Below the pieces are notes generated by a model, which made no database searches, was not told where the DNA came from, and worked only from the letters and a program-made list of their open reading frames with translations. 64,000 bases of DNA from assembly GCF_014649375.1 (NCBI RefSeq), contig NZ_BMSX01000005.1, forward strand, positions 310,001-374,000. Direction: 5' to 3'. This DNA is from Streptomyces aurantiogriseus (GTDB lineage Bacteria > Actinomycetota > Actinomycetes > Streptomycetales > Streptomycetaceae). Below are positions 35,608 to 43,200 of the stretch, one piece after another. The translations under genes were made by a program, and so were the position numbers. Numbering within the stretch: position 1 is the first letter of the stretch; each line of letters opens with the position of its first letter.

Positions 35608-38395
35608 CGGCCAGCAGCGCCTCCAGTTCCGTCGCGGTCCGCGGGTGCCGGGCGAGGAGCGCCGCGCCGGGTGCGGCGGTTTCCGTGGTCTCCCACGTCC
35701 CGTCACAGCCGAGCAGGTCCGCGAGCGCGTCGCAGGTCGCCGGGTGGGTGGCGAGGAGCGCGACGCCGGCGGCTGCCCCGGGAGATCGCTCGGGGTGGAC
35801 GGCGGGCGGTTCCTGCGTCAGGTGCCACGGCGGTATCCAGGCGTCCAGTTCCGGGAGGCGGGCCGGGAAGACGCGGCCCGCCTCCCGGATCAGCAGGGGG
35901 GCCAGTTCGCTGCCGCCGGCGCGCAGGGTGGTGATCAGGGTCGGGAGCCAGGGCAGGAGGACGGGGTCCGGGAGACGGGCGAAGGCGTTCGACACCGCCT
36001 CGACGACGAAGTCGGCGAGGCCGGGCACCGGTTCCAGGGCGTGGACGAAACCGCTGAGGTAGCGGGGGTAGGCGGGGACGACCAGGGGGTTGGCGAGCAG
36101 GTCGTCGCAGCGGGTCCGCAGGGCGGCTCGGGACAGTGTGCCCAGGTGGGTCTGTGCCGCCCACAGCAGGGCGGTGCGTGAGGGTTCCCGGGGGTGGGAC
36201 TGGGCCAGGGCCAGTTCGAGCTGGGTGCGGTCGCAGCCGAGGGAGAGGGCCAGGCCCTCCATGCTGAAGAGGAAGCCCAGCATGGCCGCGACCTGGCGGA
36301 CCGTCGCGTCCTCGTCGGTGAACGCCGTCGGCAGCAGCGTGCAGTAATGCGCGTAGCCGGTCTTGACGAAGGACTCGATCCAGGACGGCAGGAGCGGTTC
36401 GCTGGTGCGGTAGTAGGCCAGCAGGCCGCGGATGCGGCGCAGTACCTCCGGTGCGCCGTCGACGGTGCGTTCGCTCGCCAGGACTTCCAGGGCGCGGGTG
36501 CCCAGTTCGTCGGCGAGGCGGCGGCTGCGCAGGTAGCGGATGGCGTCCTCGACGGCCTCCAGCACCTGGGCCGCCGTGGCCTGGGGCGCGTACGCGGTAC
36601 GGCGCAGCCGTTGTTCCAGGACCTGCTCGATGGTGACGCCCTCGTAGCCGAGTTCGATGAGCGCGCGCTGGTGGGTGCCGAGGGCCAGGTCCCAGGACTC
36701 CTGGATCGGGCGCTCGCCGAGGCGCCGGTCACCCATGATCGGCCGGGCGGCGCCCTGGGGCAGCAGCCGGCGCAGCATCCACAGCACGTCGGAGCAGCGC
36801 TCCAGCTCGGGCCGGGAGGCGATGTCCAGGAGGGCCCGCTGGACGCCGCGTTGCTGGAGTCTGAGAGCGAGCGGTGCGAGCCGGTCGTGCACGTCCCGCG
36901 CGAGGGGCGGCAGCGCGTCGTAGCCCACCTGGCCGACCCGGTCGCCGCCCATCATGATCTCGACCAGCCGGCGCACGTCCCGCCGCCCGGGCACCGTGTC
37001 CTTCTCGATGCAGGTGACGGCCGCGTCCTGGAAGTCGTACGGCGTCGGCCTGACACGGTCGCGCATCCCGGCCAGCAGGATCGACGTCTCGTACACGGCG
37101 ATGGCGTCGGCGGTGGAGGCCAGGTAGCCGTTGCGTCGTGCGGCCCGCACGATGTCCACGGACCAGCCGAGCAGTTCGGCCTCGTCGAGGGGGTCGAGGG
37201 CGGGCGGCCGTTGCAGGAAGCCGGTGAGCCGGTCCGCGGGCCGGGCCTGGGGCACCGAGGCCGGGGTGGGCAGGGCCTTCCTCGGCTTCGTGCTCTTCTT
37301 CGTGCCCGCCTGGCCTTCCAGGCGGTACGGGCGGACGCCGGTGCGCCTGAGGTTCTTCGCCCATTCCGTCGCGGCGATGGACACCGAGCCGGCGGCCAGG
37401 CCGAACTGCGCCTCGATGGCCGCGTGGCTGGATGGGATCAGACCGTGCCGCCACTTCGTGGCGGTGGGCGGCGTGATGGTGAAGGTGTCGCTGCCGTGCA
37501 CGCCGAACTCCTCGACGCGGCTGGCCGCATGGAACGCGCCGCAGACGTAGAGGCAGTCGGCGGGGTCGGTGCCGGTGGCGGCGAGGTGTTCGCGCATCCG
37601 GGTCCACATGTACCGCTCGCGGTCCTCGTCGATCCGTACGCGCCGCGGGTCGCCGGGAGCGAGGCGCCTGAAGAGGCTGCCGATGAGCAGCATGACCTGC
37701 CGGTAGGTGTCGTGGTCGCTGTCGCCCAGGGGCAGTTCGACGTACTGGTGCCACCACTCCGACCAGTGCCGTACGCGGCCGTGGCGCAGCAGGTGCTCCT
37801 CCAGTTCCGCGAAGCGCGGGCGGAGGTCGCCGATCTCCACGCCGACGGCGTCGCCGTGCAGGGCGGTCTCCTCGTCGGCGGGCGGTGCGTCGGGGCCGGC
37901 CTCCTCGGGGGTGGGCGTCTCCCATTGGAAGACGTGGTCGGAGGAGCGGTCGACGAGGACGAGTTCGACGCCGGGGGTGTCGAGGGCGTAGGCGATCGCC
38001 TGGTATTCGGCCGAGGCCTCGGTGACGGGGGCGACCACGGAGAGCGGCGCCCAGTCGGCGGGGAAGCCGTCGATCTCGCTCGCGAACGCCTGAACCGCCA
38101 CCGGGAGGCGGCAGTTGCGCAGTTCGGTGAGGAGGGGCGCCATGTCCTCGCACAGCTCGAGGTAGATCACCTTCGGCTGCTTCTCGCGGAGCCGGCGGGC
38201 CATGGCGAGGGCGGAGGCCGGGGAGTGGTGGCAGACCGGGAAGATCTCCAGCGGTTCAGCCACCGCGCGCTCGACGTCGTCGACGATGCCCCGCAGGATG
38301 CCCTCCAGCGCTCCGGGCCCGTCGGCGAACGCGGTGGCCGCGTCCTGGAGTTGGGTGCGCAGGGCGGTGAACGTGCCCTCGGGCAGGCCGCTCAT
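35600..38395 (-). CDS. DUF5682 family protein
   Basis: 931 residues, last gene of the SWIM-VWA-AAA operon, coupled by an ATGA overlap to the AAA gene. The N-terminal part has IFPVCHHSPASALAMARRLREKQPKVIYLEL and later YVCGAFHAASRVEEFG, a pattern of His and Glu near strand ends that recalls the ChaN/EreA/TraB-like hydrolase fold. The middle (about 300-440) is charged, and the C-terminal half is helical and Leu-rich (RALLDIASRPELERC, LGTRALEVLASERTVDG). Function is unknown. In other genomes the family accompanies MoxR-VWA gene pairs, as here. The hydrolase-fold remark is my own comparison and needs a structure search. Confidence 0.85.
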   Translation of the reverse strand: MSGLPEGTFTALRTQLQDAATAFADGPGALEGILRGIVDDVERAVAEPLEIFPVCHHSPASALAMARRLREKQPKVIYLELCEDMAPLLTELRNCRLPVAVQAFASEIDGFPADWAPLSVVAPVTEASAEYQAIAYALDTPGVELVLVDRSSDHVFQWETPTPEEAGPDAPPADEETALHGDAVGVEIGDLRPRFAELEEHLLRHGRVRHWSEWWHQYVELPLGDSDHDTYRQVMLLIGSLFRRLAPGDPRRVRIDEDRERYMWTRMREHLAATGTDPADCLYVCGAFHAASRVEEFGVHGSDTFTITPPTATKWRHGLIPSSHAAIEAQFGLAAGSVSIAATEWAKNLRRTGVRPYRLEGQAGTKKSTKPRKALPTPASVPQARPADRLTGFLQRPPALDPLDEAELLGWSVDIVRAARRNGYLASTADAIAVYETSILLAGMRDRVRPTPYDFQDAAVTCIEKDTVPGRRDVRRLVEIMMGGDRVGQVGYDALPPLARDVHDRLAPLALRLQQRGVQRALLDIASRPELERCSDVLWMLRRLLPQGAARPIMGDRRLGERPIQESWDLALGTHQRALIELGYEGVTIEQVLEQRLRRTAYAPQATAAQVLEAVEDAIRYLRSRRLADELGTRALEVLASERTVDGAPEVLRRIRGLLAYYRTSEPLLPSWIESFVKTGYAHYCTLLPTAFTDEDATVRQVAAMLGFLFSMEGLALSLGCDRTQLELALAQSHPREPSRTALLWAAQTHLGTLSRAALRTRCDDLLANPLVVPAYPRYLSGFVHALEPVPGLADFVVEAVSNAFARLPDPVLLPWLPTLITTLRAGGSELAPLLIREAGRVFPARLPELDAWIPPWHLTQEPPAVHPERSPGAAAGVALLATHPATCDALADLLGCDGTWETTETAAPGAALLARHPRTATELEALLAVT

Positions 38396-39504
38396 GACAG
38401 GGTCGCGATCGCGTCGCGGCCGCCCTCGAGGAACTCCGGCCAGGAGCCCCCTTCTTCCTTGCTGCGCGGTTCGACGACGCCGTGCAGGTACTTGTTGAGG
38501 ATGGCGAGGTCCTCGGGCTCCCGTCGGGCCAGCGAGCCGACCAGGGAGGAGGCGAGGGTGTGGGCGGTGAGGGCTCGCTCGCCGAAGAAGTTGCTGTGCA
38601 GGATCGCGTCCTCCAGGACGCCGATCTGCTCGGCCGTGGACAGCGCGGACTCCAGCTTCTCGTCGTCGCTGCCGGCTGCGGCGGCGGAGGCACGCAGGTC
38701 GGCGAAGCTCTGCAGCAGCACGTCCAGCAGGGTGGGCGGGACGTCCAGGTCGATCTGGTGGCGGCGCAGCAGTTCCTCGGTGCGGAAGCGGACGATCTCC
38801 GCCTCGCTCTTCTTGTTCGTCACCACCGGGATGCGGACGAAGTTGAAGCGGCGCTTGAGGGCGGAGGAGAGGTCGTTGACGCCCCGGTCGCGGCTGTTGG
38901 CGGTGGCGATGACGGAGAACCCGGGCTTGGCGAAGACGATGTTGTCGCTGTCGAGTTCGGGGACGGAGATGTACTTCTCGGACAGGATGGAGATCAGCGC
39001 GTCCTGGACGTCGCTGGTGGAGCGGGTGAGCTCCTCGAAGCGGCCGATCGAGCCGGCCTCCATCGCGGTCATGATCGGCGACGGGATCATCGACTCCCGG
39101 GACTGGCCCTTGGCGATCACCATGGACACGTTCCACGAGTACTTGATGTGGTCCTCGGTGGTGCCGGCCGTGCCCTGCACCACCAGGGTGGAGTTGCGGC
39201 TGATCGCGGCGGACAGCAGTTCGGCCAGCCAGCTCTTGCCGGTGCCGGGGTCGCCGATGAGCAGCAGGCCGCGGTCGGAGGCGAGGGTGACGATGGAGCG
39301 CTCGACGAAGCTGCGGTCACCGAACCACTTCTGGGAGATCTCCCGGTCGAGGCCGTCGGCGCGCTCGGAACCGAGGATGAACAGACGGACCATCTTCGGC
39401 GACAGACGCCAGGAGAACGGCTTGGGGTTGTCGTCGACGGACTCCAGCCAGTCCAGCTCCTCGGCGTACTTGATCTCGGCGGGGGCGCGCAACAGGTCGG
39501 ACAT
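38392..39504 (-). CDS. MoxR-type AAA ATPase
   Basis: 370 residues. Walker A is LLIGDPGTGKS (about 81-91), the Walker B / sensor region includes VIATANSRDRGVNDLSSALKRRFNFV, and the small domain follows from about 250. MoxR ATPases act as chaperones that remodel or insert metals into partner proteins, usually together with a VWA protein; here the VWA gene is immediately upstream (57-base gap) and the DUF5682 gene overlaps downstream. Start ATG 39504 has GGAAAGG nine bases upstream. Confidence 0.92.
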   Translation of the reverse strand: MSDLLRAPAEIKYAEELDWLESVDDNPKPFSWRLSPKMVRLFILGSERADGLDREISQKWFGDRSFVERSIVTLASDRGLLLIGDPGTGKSWLAELLSAAISRNSTLVVQGTAGTTEDHIKYSWNVSMVIAKGQSRESMIPSPIMTAMEAGSIGRFEELTRSTSDVQDALISILSEKYISVPELDSDNIVFAKPGFSVIATANSRDRGVNDLSSALKRRFNFVRIPVVTNKKSEAEIVRFRTEELLRRHQIDLDVPPTLLDVLLQSFADLRASAAAAGSDDEKLESALSTAEQIGVLEDAILHSNFFGERALTAHTLASSLVGSLARREPEDLAILNKYLHGVVEPRSKEEGGSWPEFLEGGRDAIATLS

Positions 39505-39561
39505 GTCAGGGCCTTTCCAAGTGAGTGGGCGGCGAATGCCGCGAGCAAGGGGGGCGAATGC

Positions 39562-41001
39562 CTAGGCGAGGGACGACTTGAGCTCGTGCACGAGTCTGCG
39601 GACGTGACCGGAGACCACCGGTGTGCCGAGGGCCTTGAAGCGCTCCCGGAACCAGGGGTTGACCTCCTGGCGCCCTGAGCTGGTCACCGAGCCGACGGGG
39701 ATGAACTTCACCCCGGAGCGGTGGACCGCCTCGATGCCCTCGAACAGCGGCTGGGAGCGGTCGAACTCGTAGAAGTCCGAGATCCACACCATGACGGTGT
39801 TCCGGGGTTCGGTGATCTTCGGTCGGGCCATGGCCATCGCGACCGGACCGTCGTTGCCGCCGCCCAGGTTGGTGCGCAGCAGCACCTCGAAGGGGTCGTT
39901 CACCCAGGGGGTGAGGTCGATGGCGCGGGTGTCGTAGGCGATGAGATGGACGTCCACCTTGGGCAGGCCGGCGAAGATCGACGCCAGGATGGTGCAGTTG
40001 ACCATGGAGTCGACCATCGAGCCCGACTGGTCGACGACGACGATGAGCTTCTGCGGTGTCGTCTTGCGGGCGGTGTGCCGGTAGTAGAGGCGGTCGACGT
40101 AGAGCCGTTCCTCTTCCGGGCTGTAGTTGGTGAGGTTCTTCCAGATGGTGCGGTCGAGGTCGAGGTTACGGAAGACCCGCTTGGGCGGAACGGAGCGGTC
40201 GGGAGCGCCGACCGTGGCCTTCTCGACCTGGGTGCGCAGCACGTCGGCCACCTCGTCGACGAAGCGGCGGATCAGGGCCTTGGCGTTGGCGAGGGCGACT
40301 CCCGACAGGTTGCTCTTGTCGCGCAGCAGCTGCTCGATCAGCGACATGCTCGGGGTGAGCCGCGCGGCGAGCCTGGGGTCGGCGAGCACCTCGCGCAGGT
40401 GCATCCGCTGGACGAGGTCGGCCTCGATGGCGCCGAGTTCGGGGCCGATCGCGGGGATCAGGCTGCCCGCGGCGGGTGTCGTGCCGCGTCCGCCGCGCAG
40501 TTCGCCGGGTGTGCAGCCGAGCGCGCGCTCCAGCCAGCCGGCGTCGGACTGCCAGCGCGACAGCTGCCCGGCGCTGACGGCTCCGCTGCCGGTGGCGAAG
40601 ACGTTGAGCAGCACCTTGGAGACCAGCGCCGCACGCCGCACCTCGGCGGCACGGTCGCGTACGTCCGTGTCGTCGTCGCTGTCGCCGGTCTCGGGGACCA
40701 TCAGGCCGTCGAACTCGGCGGCCAGCTCCGGGTGGCGCTGCACGACGGAGTCGACGGAGGCCTGCGGGTCCAGCAGCGCGGGCGGCAGCCCGAGGTCCTC
40801 GACGACGGCGAGGCTCGCGGACTCCAGCGCGGCCTGCTCCTCGGGGTCGAAGAGGCGGGCGAGCAGCCGCCAGTAGAGGACCTGGCGGCGGTTGTCGTGG
40901 GCGGCCGCCTCGGGGGCCTGCTCGGTCATGTGCTCGGTAGTGCGTTCAGTCGTGTGGTCGATCGTGTGCTCAGTCGTGTGCTCGGTCATCTGCTCGCTCA
41001 T
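39562..41001 (-). CDS. VWA domain protein, partner of the MoxR ATPase
   Basis: 479 residues. The C-terminal third is a von Willebrand A domain with an intact MIDAS: DQSGSM (Asp324), the Thr in RTNLGGGNDG and the Asp in VWISDFYEF. The middle is helical (FVDEVADVLRTQVEKATV). The first 28 residues are a degenerate Thr-Glu-His repeat (TEHTTEH, TIDHTTERTTEH) encoded by imperfect 12-base DNA repeats, with several in-frame ATGs. Expected to be cytoplasmic and to deliver substrates to the MoxR ATPase. Starts inside the stop of the SWIM gene (ATGA). Confidence 0.92.
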   Translation of the reverse strand: MSEQMTEHTTEHTIDHTTERTTEHMTEQAPEAAAHDNRRQVLYWRLLARLFDPEEQAALESASLAVVEDLGLPPALLDPQASVDSVVQRHPELAAEFDGLMVPETGDSDDDTDVRDRAAEVRRAALVSKVLLNVFATGSGAVSAGQLSRWQSDAGWLERALGCTPGELRGGRGTTPAAGSLIPAIGPELGAIEADLVQRMHLREVLADPRLAARLTPSMSLIEQLLRDKSNLSGVALANAKALIRRFVDEVADVLRTQVEKATVGAPDRSVPPKRVFRNLDLDRTIWKNLTNYSPEEERLYVDRLYYRHTARKTTPQKLIVVVDQSGSMVDSMVNCTILASIFAGLPKVDVHLIAYDTRAIDLTPWVNDPFEVLLRTNLGGGNDGPVAMAMARPKITEPRNTVMVWISDFYEFDRSQPLFEGIEAVHRSGVKFIPVGSVTSSGRQEVNPWFRERFKALGTPVVSGHVRRLVHELKSSLA

Positions 41002-42929
41002 TTCCGCAGCAGCCTCCCCGCCCGCTCCCGCAGCACGGTCACGGCGTCCGTCGCGGCCTTCTCCGCCTTGACGCCGGCCTTGTCGGTGGTGCCGCCGGCC
41101 CAGGCCCCCGCCTGGAGGGCGACGGTCTTCTTCCGCACGGTCGTCTCGACGGCGAGCGGCTGCAGGCGGAACTCCCCGTCGTCCCAGCGGAGCAGGCCGA
41201 TGCAGGCGCCGGAGCCGGCGACGGCCTCGGTGGTGAGGGGGCCGGCGGTCGGGATGCGGTCGGTGTCGACGGCGAGGGTGCGTCCCGCGAAGGTGAGGGT
41301 GAGAGCGCCGGCGTCCTGCTGAGTGGCATAGCCCTCCAGGAACACCGGTTCGGCGAGGCGTGCGGGATGGCGGTCCAGGGGTGTGGTGGGTGCGGCGGTC
41401 GCGGTCGGGAGGGCGACGCGGGCGGTGGCGAACGGGTCCGCCGGGTCGCCCGGGCGGGCCCGCTCGTCGTCCCAGATCAGGTCGCCCTCGTCGGTGAGGG
41501 GCATGGCGGTGAGGTCCATGGTCCGGCCTTCGCCGAGGGCGGCCAGCAGTGAGAGGTGGGGGCGCAGAAGTTGCCAGACGCCGGCCGCCACGACGGTGTC
41601 CGGCTTGGGCACCGAGACGCTCGCGCGCACGAGACGGGGCGCGCCGCCGTCCGCGGGTTCGAACACCGCGTGGACCTGGGCCTGTGCGGCGGTCGCGTGT
41701 TCGTGCAGGTCGACGCCGAGTGGCAGCAGACGGCCGGTGGCGGTGCCGACGACCTGCGGCTCGGCCGCTCCGGGTTGTGTCAGGAGCAGGGCGCGCGCCC
41801 ACAGGTCGCCCCAGCGGCGCGCCGGGAACCGCTCCAGGGCGGTGCCGGGGCAGGAGGCGGCGAGTTCGGCGGCGAATCCGTCGAGGAGCGTGGCCAGGCG
41901 GCGCAGCGCGGGGTCGGGGAGCATCGCGGAGACGATCTGTGCCGCTGAGCCGACGAGTTCGTGGTCGATGCCCTGCCAGCCGGTGCGGGCGAGGTCCGCG
42001 AGCCAGGTCCGGGCGGCCACCAGCAGGTTGGCCGCCTGCCGCTCGGCGGGTGCCGTCACCGTCGTCTCGGTGCGGATGCGGCCGGTCGTCTCGTCGGCCC
42101 GGGCGGTCAGCGCGTCGTGGGCGGCGCCGAGCAGGGCGGTGCGGGCGGCGGCGAGGGCGACGAAGTGGTCCTCGCTCGCGGCTCCGGCCGCGGCCTTCTC
42201 GGCGGCCTCGGCGACCCGCGCGGCCAGGGGCGAGCCGGCGACGGCAAGGGCGAGTTGCGTCAGGTCGGCGGCGCGGGCGGCCTGGGGGCGCAGCAGACCC
42301 GCGACGAGGGCCCGGTCGAAGGCGTCGACCGCCGCCAGGGCCTCGTCGAGCCCGTCGACGGGCGCGGTGAGCAGGTCGGCCTCCTCCCCCACGCTCGTAC
42401 CGGGCTCGTGCGGGGGCGCCTCCGTCGCCGCCGACCGGGTCGGCGGGAACCACTGCATCTCCGGCAACGGGGCGGTGGTGGGGGCGAGTTCCAGGTAGGC
42501 GAGGTGGCGCAGGAACCTGCTGAAGACGGGGGCCGCCGCTGCCTTGCCGTCCGCCTGTGCGGGACGGGTGCGGGTCATCGCGACGGTGAGGGAGGCGGCG
42601 TCCGCCTCCCCGCCCTCGGGCTCGACGCGTAGATAGCGGGCGACGCGCTCGGCGCCGTACTGGAGGACCGCCTCGGTGATCAGGGCGCGGATGTGGTTGC
42701 AGAACGAGCCGCGGGCGCCGCCGCAGGGGCGGTTGTTGTTGGTGCTGCACGCGAACGCGTAGGTGCCGGAGGCGACCGACGAGACGTACACGCGCTCGAT
42801 GTCCGAGCCGCTGGAGACCACACCCTGGAGGCGTCCGTCGGCCAGTTCGACGAAGGGGACCTTGGCGAGCTTGCGTGGCCGCGCGGGCGGCACCACCCGG
42901 GCCGTGCTCGACTTCTCCCAGTCCGTCAA
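40998..42929 (-). CDS. SWIM zinc-finger protein
   Basis: 643 residues, first gene of the four-gene operon. The SWIM zinc finger is near the start: Cys61, Cys69, Cys77 and His79 in ACSTNNNRPC...SFCNHIRALI. The rest is a long Ala-rich helical and beta region with no recognised enzyme (for example RVAEAAEKAAAGAASEDHFVALAAARTAL). SWIM fingers bind DNA or protein. I chose TTG 42929 because AAAGGAG lies eight bases upstream; the in-frame extension upstream of it contains that ribosome site. The gene is preceded by a damage-type promoter at 43020. Confidence 0.86.
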   Translation of the reverse strand: MTDWEKSSTARVVPPARPRKLAKVPFVELADGRLQGVVSSGSDIERVYVSSVASGTYAFACSTNNNRPCGGARGSFCNHIRALITEAVLQYGAERVARYLRVEPEGGEADAASLTVAMTRTRPAQADGKAAAAPVFSRFLRHLAYLELAPTTAPLPEMQWFPPTRSAATEAPPHEPGTSVGEEADLLTAPVDGLDEALAAVDAFDRALVAGLLRPQAARAADLTQLALAVAGSPLAARVAEAAEKAAAGAASEDHFVALAAARTALLGAAHDALTARADETTGRIRTETTVTAPAERQAANLLVAARTWLADLARTGWQGIDHELVGSAAQIVSAMLPDPALRRLATLLDGFAAELAASCPGTALERFPARRWGDLWARALLLTQPGAAEPQVVGTATGRLLPLGVDLHEHATAAQAQVHAVFEPADGGAPRLVRASVSVPKPDTVVAAGVWQLLRPHLSLLAALGEGRTMDLTAMPLTDEGDLIWDDERARPGDPADPFATARVALPTATAAPTTPLDRHPARLAEPVFLEGYATQQDAGALTLTFAGRTLAVDTDRIPTAGPLTTEAVAGSGACIGLLRWDDGEFRLQPLAVETTVRKKTVALQAGAWAGGTTDKAGVKAEKAATDAVTVLRERAGRLLRK

Positions 42930-43019
42930 CGCACCATCTCCTTTGCAGCACAAGGCGTGTCACGCCGAGTCGGCGCAGCACAGGGGGACTGTCGCGGCAG
43001 AGCGGCTGCGACAAGAACG

Positions 43020-43042
43020 AAGCTACCGGCGACCACTGACAA
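43020..43042 (-). promoter_or_regulatory. RecA-NDp/PafBC-type promoter of the SWIM-VWA-AAA-DUF5682 operon
   Basis: Read on the minus strand: TTGTCAGTG, eight bases (GTCGCCGG), TAGCTT. This is a full match to TTGTCRGTG-N8-TANNNT, about 90 bases before the SWIM start codon. Confidence 0.75.
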
Positions 43043-43200
43043 CGCCCCTCGCCCTCGATCCGACAGCGCTTTCACCGCCGATCGGACAACGCTCTCGCCG
43101 CCGACCGGAGCGGGCCCGGGAACCCTCTCCGTCTCTTCTAGAATTCGGATGATCATGCTCGGGGGCGTCGGCAGGGGCATGGCGAGACGAAGGGGCGGGA

